Origin: Chitinophagaceae bacterium
GTDB lineage: Bacteria; Bacteroidota; Bacteroidia; Chitinophagales; Chitinophagaceae
Length of the DNA stretch: 41,932 bases
NCBI GenBank assembly: GCA_019638615.1
Contig: JAHBTL010000042.1
Span: forward strand, 22,501 to 64,432
Direction: 5' to 3'
Part shown: positions 18,929 to 27,533 of the stretch, in pieces
Numbering within the stretch: the stretch's first letter is position 1
Layout: each line of letters opens with the position of its first letter
Made by a program: the position numbers and the translations under genes
The notes under the pieces: model-generated
Databases searched by the model: none
Told to the model about the DNA's origin: nothing
The model's input: the letters and a program-made list of their open reading frames with translations, nothing else

Positions 18929-21900
18929 ATGAAACATTTTCACTCTATTTGTTTTTGGCGAAAACCGTTATTGCTTTTTTTTATTTTATTGAGTTCTTTC
19001 AGTTGCCTGAAAACTTTCTCTCAGGTACGAACTCAAACCCCTGTTACTATTCAGTTGCATCCAAGTATAGGAGGATATTTAGAGTCATTGCCGGCTGATT
19101 ATAATTCCAATCCAGGCAAAAAATATCCTTTATTGCTTTTCTTTCATGGCGGTGGGGAAAAGGGCGATGGATCTCAGGAGCAGCTTGCAAAAGTTGCAGC
19201 GAATGGACCTCCTAAATTAATAAAGCAGGGAAAGTTCCCAACGTCTTTTACGGTAGGCGGAAAACAGTATTCCTTTATCGTAATATCCCCACAAATTTCA
19301 AGCACTTCGGGCAGCAATGCTGCTATAAACGCAGTGCTGGCTCATTGTCTTAAAACCTATCGTATAGACGAGCAGCATATGTATATTACAGGTTTAAGTA
19401 CGGGTGGGTTAATATCTTACAACTTTATGGGAGCCTACAAAGCGACAGCGGACAAATTTGCTGCAGCATTGTTTGTTTGCCCTAATGCAACTTCTACTGA
19501 AACACGCGCAGCTAATATTGCTTCGGCAAATTTACCGGTTTGGACTACCAATAATGATAAAGATCCGGTAGCAAAAGTTGCAAAATCTATCTTAATTGTG
19601 GATATGATTAACGCGTACAATCCAACTCCTAAAGCCAAGCTAACTGTATTCAGCTCTAATAGCCATGATGCATGGTCTAAAACTTACGATCCTGCATTTA
19701 AGGAAGATGGAATGAATGTGTATGAATGGATGCTGAGGTACAGCCGCGGAGGCTCCGCAACTCCTTTGCCTCCTGTTGCGAATGCGGGAACAGACCAAAC
19801 CATTACATTGCCAACAAACAGTGTAACATTGGATGGTTCAAAATCGACAGCTCCTTCCGGAAATATAACGACCTATGCCTGGACAAAAGTTTCCGGACCC
19901 GCGGGGGGCACTATTGTGTCTGCCGGCAGTGCTAAAACTACCGTAAATGGACTGGCGGAAGGAACCTATCAGTTTCAGTTAAAAGTAACCGATAATAAAG
20001 GAAACACCGCTACTGCTTCTGTAAAAGTGATCGTAAAACCTGCTCCGCAACCTCCGGTGGCAGACGCGGGCGCTGCACAAACCATTACATTGCCAACGAG
20101 TTCCGTAACATTAAGCGGCTCAAAATCTACAGCTCCTTCGGGGAATATTATAGCGTATGCCTGGACAAAAGTATCAGGACCTCCCGAAGGTGTTATTGCC
20201 AATGCCGGCAGTGTATCAACCACTGTGAATGGTCTCACAGAAGGCGTGTATGAATTTCAATTAAAAGTGACCGATGATAAAAATGCAGCATCAACGGCAA
20301 CAGTTACCATAACTGTGAATGCTGCTCCCTTACCGCCTGTAGCGCAGGCAGGGAATGATCAAACGATTGAGCTTCCTCAAAATACCATTACATTAGATGG
20401 AAGCAATTCCACAGCTTCTTCCGGAAGTATTAAAACTTACCAATGGACCAAGGTATCCGGGCCAGGCGGAGGCAGTATTGTAAATGCCGATAAAGCAAAA
20501 ACGGATGTAACCGGCCTCAATAAGGGTACTTACGAGTTTGAGCTGAAAGTAACAGATAACGCAGGATTGTCTTCCACAGCGAGTGTTGTTATCATTGTAA
20601 AACCTGCGCCAGCTCCACCGGTGGCGAACGCGGGCTTAGACCAAACCATTACCTTACCCGTAACTTCAGTTCAGTTAGACGGTAGCGGGTCTACTGCTGC
20701 CGGTTCAATTAAAAACTATGAATGGACCAAGGTATCAGGACCGGCCGGCGAAACCATTGAAGAACCAGGTGAGAAGGTTACAACTATATCGGGTTTGGTT
20801 AAAGGCGTATATAAGCTTCAGCTAAAAGTGACCGATGACAAAGGAGCATCTTCTACTGCAGTTGTAACTGTTACCGTAAAAGCCGGAGCTCCGCCTGTAG
20901 CAAATGCAGGAGATGATCAAACTATCCAGCTTCCGCAAAGTAGTGTAACGCTTGATGGATCTGCTTCTACAGCACCATCAGGAAGTATTAAAACATACAA
21001 ATGGCGCAAAATTTCAGGCCCTGCCAATGAAAATATCCTTTCGGAAAATACTGTAAGCACAACCGTTAGTAATCTTAAAGCAGGGGCATATGAATTTGAG
21101 TTAAGCGTAGAAGATAATGCCGGCGTTTCAGCCAGGGATGTTATAAAAATAACAGTTACTGCGGCAGCAGCTCCACCAGTAGCAGATGCCGGTGCAAACC
21201 AAACGCTTACATTACCTTCAAATAGCATAACCCTCGATGGAAGCAAATCTTCAGCGCCTTCAGGCGTAATCAGCCGTTATGCCTGGACTAAAATCTCAGG
21301 CCCTGCCGGAGGCATTATAGAATCTCCTTCAGGAATAAGTACGCTGGTCAGCGATTTAACCGAGGGCGTATATGAATTTGAATTGAAAATAACAGATGAC
21401 AATGGAGCTACTGCCACTGCTACGGTTATAGTTACGGTGAATGCTGCACCCTTGCCTCCTGTGGCAAATGCCGGTATAGATCAATCCGTAACGCTGCCCG
21501 CAAACAGTGTAACGCTTGATGGAAGTGCCTCGCTTGCGCCTTCCGGAACGATTACCGGATATGCATGGACAAAGGTTTCCGGTCCGGCGGGAGGTACCAT
21601 TGCTAATCCTGACGCAGCATCTACCGCTGTAAATGACCTTGAAGCAGGAACCTATGAGTTTGAATTGGTCGTAACCGATAATGCAGGTGAAACGGCAACA
21701 GCAACGGTTACCGTAACTGTAAACCCGGCTCCTCTTCCACCGGTTGCAAATCCCGGCAATGATATCACTATTTCGTTGCCCGATAATAGTATTACGCTTG
21801 ATGGCAGCGCATCAACAGCGCCTGACGGGAACATAAGCAGTTACATGTGGACAAAAGTATCCGGTCCCGGGGAAGAAATAATTGCAGATGCTGCCAGCGC

Positions 21901-24900
21901 AGTTACTACAGTGAGTAATTTGAAAGAGGGTACTTATAAATTTAAATTGAAGGTTACAGATAGTAATGGAAATATCGATGATGCAGTAATTACCGTTACA
22001 GTGAATGCTCAGCCATTGCCTCCGGTAGCAGATGCAGGGAATGCACAAACAATTACACTTCCCGCGAATACTGTAGTGCTTGATGGCAGCGCATCAACAG
22101 CGCCTGCAGGAAGTATTACGGGATATGAATGGACAAAAATTTCAGGTCCTGCTTCGGGAGTAATAGTCACCCCCGAAAATGTTACAACAAATGTTGGCAG
22201 CCTTTCGGAGGGCGTATATAAATTCCAGCTTAAGGTAACTGATAACAACAATGCTGTTTCTACGGCTACGATCATTGTAACTGTAAAAGCGGCTCCTGTA
22301 CCGCCGGTAGCAAATGCAGGCAGTGCAGCTACCATTACCCTTCCTGAAGACAGCATTCTGCTTAACGGCTCAAAATCGACGGCTGAGGCGGGGATCAAGA
22401 CATATGAATGGACGAAGGTTTCAGGACCATCAGGTGCACTTATCAATGAGCCGGCAAACGCTGCTACTATTGTAAAAGGCCTGAAAAAAGGTACCTACAA
22501 GTTCCAGTTAACAATTACTGATAATAATGATGTTACATCAACCGCATTGGTTACCATTACAGTAAAAGCTGCTCCTGCGCCTCCCGTTGCAAATGCCGGC
22601 GCTTCACAAACCATTACTTTGCCTGTAAATACAGTAACGCTGAATGGAAATGCTTCAACAGCGCCATCCGGCAGCATTAGTAATTATGCATGGACTAAGA
22701 TATCCGGACCGGCACAGGGAAGCATTCAGGAAGCTGGTAGTGCCATTACAGAAGTTACGGATCTTGTTGAAGGAGTGTACGTATTTCAATTAAGTGTAAC
22801 CGATAACAATAGTGCCGTATCTACAGCTTCTGTTACGATTACAGTAAAAGCAGCCCTTGCAGCTCCGTTTGCTGATGCAGGTCATTCATCTACGATTACG
22901 CTGCCGCAAAATGAGGCCATTCTTGATGGAAGTAATTCAACTTCAGAAGCAGGTATTAATTCATATTCATGGAATAAAATATCGGGGCCTGACGAAGGTA
23001 CAATTGCTGATATCACAAGTGTTATTAGCGCAGTTACTGGATTGGTAGAAGGGATATATGAATTTGAACTGAAGATTACCGATGCCAATGACATGACATC
23101 AACCGATACGGTTACCATTACGGTAGAAGCCGCATTATTGCCGCCTGTTGCCAATGTTGTGAACAAAAATCAAACGATAACCCTGCCGGATGATACGGTT
23201 ATGCTTGATGGAAGCAGTTCTGTTTCAGGCACCGGGGATATTACAAGCTATAAATGGATAAAGATATCGGGACCGGCCGCCGGAGTAATTACTGAAGCTG
23301 ATAATGCAGTAACCACAGCAATTGGACTGGTAGAAGGAGTGTATAAGTTTGAATTAACTGTAACAGATGAAAATGGTTTATTTTCAACAAATGTTATAAC
23401 TATTACAGTTGCTCCCGCTCCGCTGCCGCCTGTCGCCAATGCAGGGATAGCAAAAACAATTGCTTTCCCGGAGAACAGTGTAGTGCTTGATGGCAGTAAA
23501 TCGGCCTCCGAATCAGGAACTATTGTAAGTTATCAATGGACTATGGTTTCGGGGCCGGCTGAGGCTTCAATAGTATCACCCGAAAATGTATCGACTACAG
23601 TAACAGGTTTAGTAGCAGGAGTATACGAGTTCCAACTGGAAGTAAAAGATGACAATGAAAAATCAGCAATAGCCACTGTTACTGTAACTGTGGAAGCTGC
23701 TCCGCCACCACCGGTAGCCAACGCAGGCAATAACCAGGTGATCACGCTGCCGGTAAATAATGTTTCTTTGAATGGCAGCAAGTCAACTGCAGCATCCGGC
23801 AGCATTACCGGTTACGAATGGACTAAAGTATCTGGTCCAACCGGTGGTACAATAGAAAAACCAGGAGAGGTTACTACTGCTGTGAATGGCCTAACCGAAG
23901 GTGTATATCAATTCAGGCTGAAAGTAACAGATAACCTGGGTGTAAGCGCTACAGCTCTTGTGTCGGTAACAGTAAAAGCGGCGCTTTTGCCCCCGGTAGC
24001 AGATGCAGGTGATGCGCAAACGATCACATTACCGGAAAACACTGTAACGCTGAATGCAGGCGGATCTACAGCTCCGTCAGGTGAAATTAAAACCTATGTA
24101 TGGACAAAAACATTCGGTCCTGCAGAAGGAACGATAACCAATAGCTCGGGCGTTGCTACAACGGTAACCGGATTGGTTGCTGGTACGTACCAGTTCCAGG
24201 TAAAAGTAACAGATAATAACAATAATACAGCTACCGCCATTGTAACCATTACAGTTAATCCCAAGCCTGTTAGACCTCCTGTGGCAGATGCGGGTGAAGA
24301 TTTTTCTGTACAACTGCCGGTAAGCAGCATACAACTGGATGGAACAGGCTCGTATGCATTAGACGGTACGATCGTGAGCTATAACTGGACAAAAGTGTCC
24401 GGTCCCGATCCGCTTACTATCGTTAACTCGGCTACTGCTACGCCCAATGTTCAATTTATGCAACCAGGCATATACGTGTTCCAGTTAACGGTAACCGATA
24501 CAAACGGGTTATCGACAAGTATAGAAGTTGTGGTAGAAGTGATAGCGGCAGATATAATACCGGAACCGCCGGTAGCAAATGCAGGCGATGAAATGATCAG
24601 TGTAATATTACCTCAGAAAGAAGTAATGTTGGACGGATCGGCTTCTCACGTGAGCGTGGGGACAATTGTAAAGTATGAATGGAATCTGATTTCCGGAGCA
24701 TCGGGAGTGCAAATTGAGGATCCGTCATCTGATATTACCAATGTAAGCGGGTTAAATATGGGTGAATACCTCTTTGAACTTACTGTTACGGATAGTAAAG
24801 GTATGAAGGCCAAAGACACTGTAAGAGTAGCAGTAAACAATGCAGGAGGAAAGCCGGATCTTTCTCCCCATGCAAAAGTGTTCCCTAATCCTGTGCAATC

Positions 24901-25117
24901 GCAGGCTGTTATAGAAGTATTTGGACAGGCTAACGGAAGAGCCATTGTTGATGTGTATGACGCAAGCGGCAGGAAAGTGATGAGGAAGGAGTTTGTAAAG
25001 GATGATGTATATGTTAACCAAAAACTGGATATGTCATCCTTATCGACTGGTACCTACTTTATTGAAATCATAATCGATTACCAGTTCAGGACGGTAGTGA
25101 AAGTCGTAAAATTGTAA
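18929..25117 (+). CDS. Giant secreted alpha/beta hydrolase with 18 PKD-like repeats and a T9SS tail (array gene 3)
   Basis: A 2062-residue secreted protein. The signal peptide is residues 1-31 (ending KTFS). The hydrolase domain (about 35-275) has LLLFFHGGGEKGDG, the nucleophile elbow GLSTGG with Ser157 and His246 in NSHDAW, all as in genes 1 and 2 but more diverged overall. Residues 281-1970 are 18 PKD-like repeats of about 94 residues, all close to the A type of the shorter paralogues. The final 86 residues (HAKVFPNPVQSQAVIEVFG onwards) form a type A T9SS sorting domain. The long repeat stalk would hold the enzyme far from the cell or bind a matrix; that is inference. The stop codon directly abuts the convergent HAD gene, with no spacer. 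Confidence 0.9.
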   Translation: MKHFHSICFWRKPLLLFFILLSSFSCLKTFSQVRTQTPVTIQLHPSIGGYLESLPADYNSNPGKKYPLLLFFHGGGEKGDGSQEQLAKVAANGPPKLIKQGKFPTSFTVGGKQYSFIVISPQISSTSGSNAAINAVLAHCLKTYRIDEQHMYITGLSTGGLISYNFMGAYKATADKFAAALFVCPNATSTETRAANIASANLPVWTTNNDKDPVAKVAKSILIVDMINAYNPTPKAKLTVFSSNSHDAWSKTYDPAFKEDGMNVYEWMLRYSRGGSATPLPPVANAGTDQTITLPTNSVTLDGSKSTAPSGNITTYAWTKVSGPAGGTIVSAGSAKTTVNGLAEGTYQFQLKVTDNKGNTATASVKVIVKPAPQPPVADAGAAQTITLPTSSVTLSGSKSTAPSGNIIAYAWTKVSGPPEGVIANAGSVSTTVNGLTEGVYEFQLKVTDDKNAASTATVTITVNAAPLPPVAQAGNDQTIELPQNTITLDGSNSTASSGSIKTYQWTKVSGPGGGSIVNADKAKTDVTGLNKGTYEFELKVTDNAGLSSTASVVIIVKPAPAPPVANAGLDQTITLPVTSVQLDGSGSTAAGSIKNYEWTKVSGPAGETIEEPGEKVTTISGLVKGVYKLQLKVTDDKGASSTAVVTVTVKAGAPPVANAGDDQTIQLPQSSVTLDGSASTAPSGSIKTYKWRKISGPANENILSENTVSTTVSNLKAGAYEFELSVEDNAGVSARDVIKITVTAAAAPPVADAGANQTLTLPSNSITLDGSKSSAPSGVISRYAWTKISGPAGGIIESPSGISTLVSDLTEGVYEFELKITDDNGATATATVIVTVNAAPLPPVANAGIDQSVTLPANSVTLDGSASLAPSGTITGYAWTKVSGPAGGTIANPDAASTAVNDLEAGTYEFELVVTDNAGETATATVTVTVNPAPLPPVANPGNDITISLPDNSITLDGSASTAPDGNISSYMWTKVSGPGEEIIADAASAVTTVSNLKEGTYKFKLKVTDSNGNIDDAVITVTVNAQPLPPVADAGNAQTITLPANTVVLDGSASTAPAGSITGYEWTKISGPASGVIVTPENVTTNVGSLSEGVYKFQLKVTDNNNAVSTATIIVTVKAAPVPPVANAGSAATITLPEDSILLNGSKSTAEAGIKTYEWTKVSGPSGALINEPANAATIVKGLKKGTYKFQLTITDNNDVTSTALVTITVKAAPAPPVANAGASQTITLPVNTVTLNGNASTAPSGSISNYAWTKISGPAQGSIQEAGSAITEVTDLVEGVYVFQLSVTDNNSAVSTASVTITVKAALAAPFADAGHSSTITLPQNEAILDGSNSTSEAGINSYSWNKISGPDEGTIADITSVISAVTGLVEGIYEFELKITDANDMTSTDTVTITVEAALLPPVANVVNKNQTITLPDDTVMLDGSSSVSGTGDITSYKWIKISGPAAGVITEADNAVTTAIGLVEGVYKFELTVTDENGLFSTNVITITVAPAPLPPVANAGIAKTIAFPENSVVLDGSKSASESGTIVSYQWTMVSGPAEASIVSPENVSTTVTGLVAGVYEFQLEVKDDNEKSAIATVTVTVEAAPPPPVANAGNNQVITLPVNNVSLNGSKSTAASGSITGYEWTKVSGPTGGTIEKPGEVTTAVNGLTEGVYQFRLKVTDNLGVSATALVSVTVKAALLPPVADAGDAQTITLPENTVTLNAGGSTAPSGEIKTYVWTKTFGPAEGTITNSSGVATTVTGLVAGTYQFQVKVTDNNNNTATAIVTITVNPKPVRPPVADAGEDFSVQLPVSSIQLDGTGSYALDGTIVSYNWTKVSGPDPLTIVNSATATPNVQFMQPGIYVFQLTVTDTNGLSTSIEVVVEVIAADIIPEPPVANAGDEMISVILPQKEVMLDGSASHVSVGTIVKYEWNLISGASGVQIEDPSSDITNVSGLNMGEYLFELTVTDSKGMKAKDTVRVAVNNAGGKPDLSPHAKVFPNPVQSQAVIEVFGQANGRAIVDVYDASGRKVMRKEFVKDDVYVNQKLDMSSLSTGTYFIEIIIDYQFRTVVKVVKL
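19769..24840 (+). repeat. Eighteen tandem PKD-like repeats in array gene 3, period about 282 bp
   Basis: Each unit opens PPVANAG or PPVADAG and carries TITLP, WTKVSGP and LxxGxYxFxLxVTD. The mean period is 281.8 bp. Neighbouring units share exact DNA blocks one period apart: 20 bases at 19796 and 20078, and 28 bases at 21797-21824 and 22079-22106. Units 12, 13, 17 and 18 are the most diverged (for example APFADAG, PPVANVVNKNQ). Confidence 0.9.
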
Positions 25118-25711
25118 TTACCTGAATGGCTTATAATATGAAAAGGTGGCAAGCTCTAACATAGGCTTGTCACCTTTTGTATCTCCATAACAGAATATGT
25201 TTTTGTATTGCTTCAGATCGTACAAGCCATTGATCCGGTTTACTTTTTCCCCGCCGTAACAGTTTTTCCCATCAATGAGTCCTGTAATATGCCCATTATG
25301 AACTTCCAGTTTTGTAGCAACGCATGCGATGTTATTGGCCGCACACCAGCCGGCAATCCAGTTCTGGGGAGATGCAGAAACAACCACGACAGGAGTATTA
25401 TTTAGCTGGTGTTTCTTTATTTCAGCGAGCGCCGCAGGCCGTAAAAGAGCCGGGAGCTTATCTTTTATAAATGCATCACATTTTTGCTGAAATTCTTTTT
25501 CGGACATTCCTCCAAAAAATAAAGTAAGGAGTTTTTGTTTGGCAGTGCTATTGGATATTATCTTCAGCTTCATCGCTATCAACCAGGGAGAAAGCCGAAG
25601 CATGCCTCCGTAAAAACCCAGCACCCCTTTTTGATATTTTATCACTTCCCGTAATGTATCTTTATATGTTATTGTGCCGTCAAAATCAAAAAATGCGATA
25701 TCGTTCATCAC
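25118..25711 (-). CDS. HAD-IB family phosphatase, probably in polyprenyl-phosphoryl-pentose synthesis
   Basis: A 197-residue HAD hydrolase of the SerB-like IB subclass. Motif I is FFDFDGT with nucleophile Asp9 and Asp11, motif II is the Ser in VVVVSASPQ, and motif IV is YGDTKGDKPML with paired Asp. The cap is the short helical insertion at about 20-85. The start overlaps the stop of the SDR gene by 4 bases (25708-25711), so translation is coupled. In the pathway suggested by its neighbours it would remove the 5-phosphate from polyprenyl-phosphoryl-5-phosphoribose. HAD domains are found fused to UbiA-type phosphoribosyltransferases in other bacteria, which supports this. The substrate is inferred. 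Confidence 0.82.
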   Translation of the reverse strand: MMNDIAFFDFDGTITYKDTLREVIKYQKGVLGFYGGMLRLSPWLIAMKLKIISNSTAKQKLLTLFFGGMSEKEFQQKCDAFIKDKLPALLRPAALAEIKKHQLNNTPVVVVSASPQNWIAGWCAANNIACVATKLEVHNGHITGLIDGKNCYGGEKVNRINGLYDLKQYKNIFCYGDTKGDKPMLELATFSYYKPFR

Positions 25712-26439
25712 AAAGTTTTCTTTTTAAAGATTGATTCGGGGATCCATTTAATGATATACATGATCCATCGCCAGAACCATTTAACATAAATTACGTTTTT
25801 CTTTCTTTGTACGGCATTGTAAACAGCATTGGCAACCTGGTCCGCAGAAGCGGTGAGGAGCTTGGGCAATGTAAGATGTTCTGTCATTTTTGTATAAACA
25901 AATCCCGGCAAAACCGTAAGTACATGTACGTTGGAGTGATACATTTTATTCCGTAACCCCGAAAGATAGGCCGTAAAACCAGCTTTGGCGCTGCCATATA
26001 TATAATTGCTTTGTCTGCCTCTTTCACCTGCTACGGAACTTATGCCTGCAATGGTTCCTTTTTTTTGAGAAGCATATTCCTGCGCTACTATATTGAGTAT
26101 GCTTACGGCACCTGTGTAATTAGTATGAATTGTGCGCAATGTTTCTTCCTGGCTGTTTATTACCACTTCATTGTCGTTCATATAGCCAAACACACAAATA
26201 GTAATGTCGGGTTTGGGGTGTAATTGTTCGTAAAATGAATGATGTTTCGAAAAATCGAGCGCATCAAAATCATGGGCCGTACATTCTATATTATATCTTA
26301 TTGAAAGGTCTGTGCATATAGCCTGCAATGATTGAACCGAACGCGCGCCAAGATGTAAATTATATTTGTTGGAAGCGAACTTCCGGGCTATTGCATTTCC
26401 AATGTCAGAAGTGGCTCCAAGTATTAATACCGTAGGCAT
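25708..26439 (-). CDS. SDR oxidoreductase, DprE2-like
   Basis: A 243-residue NAD(P)-dependent short-chain dehydrogenase. The cofactor loop is LILGATSDIGNAIA (5-18). The catalytic set is Ser134/135, Tyr148 and Lys152 in GISSVAGERGRQSNYIYGSAKAG (parts of 132-154). The wording SSVAGERxRxSNxxYGSxKAG is characteristic of DprE2, which reduces the 2-keto intermediate to decaprenylphosphoryl-arabinose in actinobacteria. The C-terminus has a hydrophobic, aromatic segment (VKWFWRWIMYIIKWIP) that suggests membrane contact, fitting a lipid-linked substrate. It sits 20 bases after the UbiA gene and overlaps the HAD gene. The partner FAD oxidase DprE1 is not in the window. Confidence 0.82.
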   Translation of the reverse strand: MPTVLILGATSDIGNAIARKFASNKYNLHLGARSVQSLQAICTDLSIRYNIECTAHDFDALDFSKHHSFYEQLHPKPDITICVFGYMNDNEVVINSQEETLRTIHTNYTGAVSILNIVAQEYASQKKGTIAGISSVAGERGRQSNYIYGSAKAGFTAYLSGLRNKMYHSNVHVLTVLPGFVYTKMTEHLTLPKLLTASADQVANAVYNAVQRKKNVIYVKWFWRWIMYIIKWIPESIFKKKTL

Positions 26440-26459
26440 AAAGCTTGTTCGGTTGCTGT

Positions 26460-27389
26460 TTAAAAGTTGGTTTTCTTAATATAAAGCAGGAAATAAAAGC
26501 TGATCATCCATAGAAAAATAGATACCTGTATAAACCTGTCTTTATATAATATTTTAGTGGGTGATCCCGAATCAACTTTCACATAAATGATTTGGAGATA
26601 TCTCATAATACCGGCTATCACAAAAAGTGAAGTATAATAGAGCCTCTGCGTTCCGTGGCGGGCAATAACATTCTCAGACAGCGTATACATCAGGTAGGCA
26701 ACGATCATAACAGCAGATACGAGAGCTAAGAGTGAATTTAAAAAATCCAGCGTATATCCTTTAACAGCCTTTCTCATATGAGTGCCTGAAGCTAAAGTTA
26801 GCAGCACGTCATCGCGGCGTTTTCCAATTGCCATAAACAGGGCAAGCAGGAATATCATAATATTCAGCCAGATCGTTATACCTACGCCAGCTAAAACACC
26901 GCCTGACCGAACACGCAATGAAAAACCAATGGCGATAATAAAAATATCAAGAATCGGTATCGATTTAAGCCCGAAGGAATAACCCAAATTCAAAAAGAAA
27001 TATATTCCGAGCAGGAAGAAAAAAGTCCGGTTAAGAAAATACGAACTGGTAAGGCCTATCAGAAAGAGCAAGCCAAAGATAATCAGTGCAACTGCGGGCG
27101 AAACTTTTCCTGATGCAAGGGGACGGCTGCATTTTACCGGGTGTTTTTTATCTTCTTCAATGTCTGCATAATCGTTGATAACATATATACTGCTGGCAAT
27201 ACAGCAAAATGACAATATACCCAGGCAAACATTCAATGTTTTTTCCCAGTCGAACAACTCACCTGCAAAGAAAAGCGGTATTAATAAAAAAAGATTTTTA
27301 GCCCAGTCTTTTGGTCTTAATAATGAAATATATGCCACGGTAAAACAATATATTATAACAAAGTGCAAAGTAATGTATAAAAATAGCAA
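26460..27389 (-). CDS. UbiA-family polyprenyl-phosphate phosphoribosyltransferase (DPPR synthase-like)
   Basis: A 309-residue integral membrane prenyltransferase with about nine hydrophobic segments. The entry motif LLRPKDWAKNLFLLIPLFF (24-41 in part), the first Asp-rich motif NDYADIEEDKKHP (72-84) followed by RPLASG, and the second motif LDIFIIAIGFSLRVRSGG are diagnostic of decaprenyl-phosphate phosphoribosyltransferases rather than quinone UbiA or MenA. The reaction is transfer of 5-phosphoribose from PRPP to a polyprenyl phosphate. The start is uncertain: residues 1-17 may be extra, and a GTG at codon 18 gives a more usual spacing to RPKDW. It is the first gene of the UbiA-SDR-HAD operon. 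Confidence 0.85.
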   Translation of the reverse strand: MLFLYITLHFVIIYCFTVAYISLLRPKDWAKNLFLLIPLFFAGELFDWEKTLNVCLGILSFCCIASSIYVINDYADIEEDKKHPVKCSRPLASGKVSPAVALIIFGLLFLIGLTSSYFLNRTFFFLLGIYFFLNLGYSFGLKSIPILDIFIIAIGFSLRVRSGGVLAGVGITIWLNIMIFLLALFMAIGKRRDDVLLTLASGTHMRKAVKGYTLDFLNSLLALVSAVMIVAYLMYTLSENVIARHGTQRLYYTSLFVIAGIMRYLQIIYVKVDSGSPTKILYKDRFIQVSIFLWMISFYFLLYIKKTNF

Positions 27390-27533
27390 CTTCTAAAACA
27401 TTCATTGTAATAAAGTTATCATATAGCAAATTATTACAGGCATAATAGAATAGAATTTAATATCTTCAGCATTCGGACACATTTCAATTTTGTAATTGTT
27501 ATATAAATTACTTTTACAGTTTAACCCCACGCC
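27390..27533. promoter_or_regulatory. Divergent promoter region between the UbiA operon and the membrane protein gene
   Basis: 144 AT-rich bases between two divergent starts. It must hold both promoters, but I cannot mark boxes with confidence. Joint control of the donor-sugar operon and the membrane protein is possible. Confidence 0.45.

Noticed and set aside
19975-24334. Many long minus-strand frames opposite the PKD repeats
   Set aside because: They repeat with the same period as the PKD units and are shadows of the repeat coding.
19769-24840. CRISPR array
   Set aside because: The 282-bp repeats are coding PKD units with no short direct repeats and spacers.
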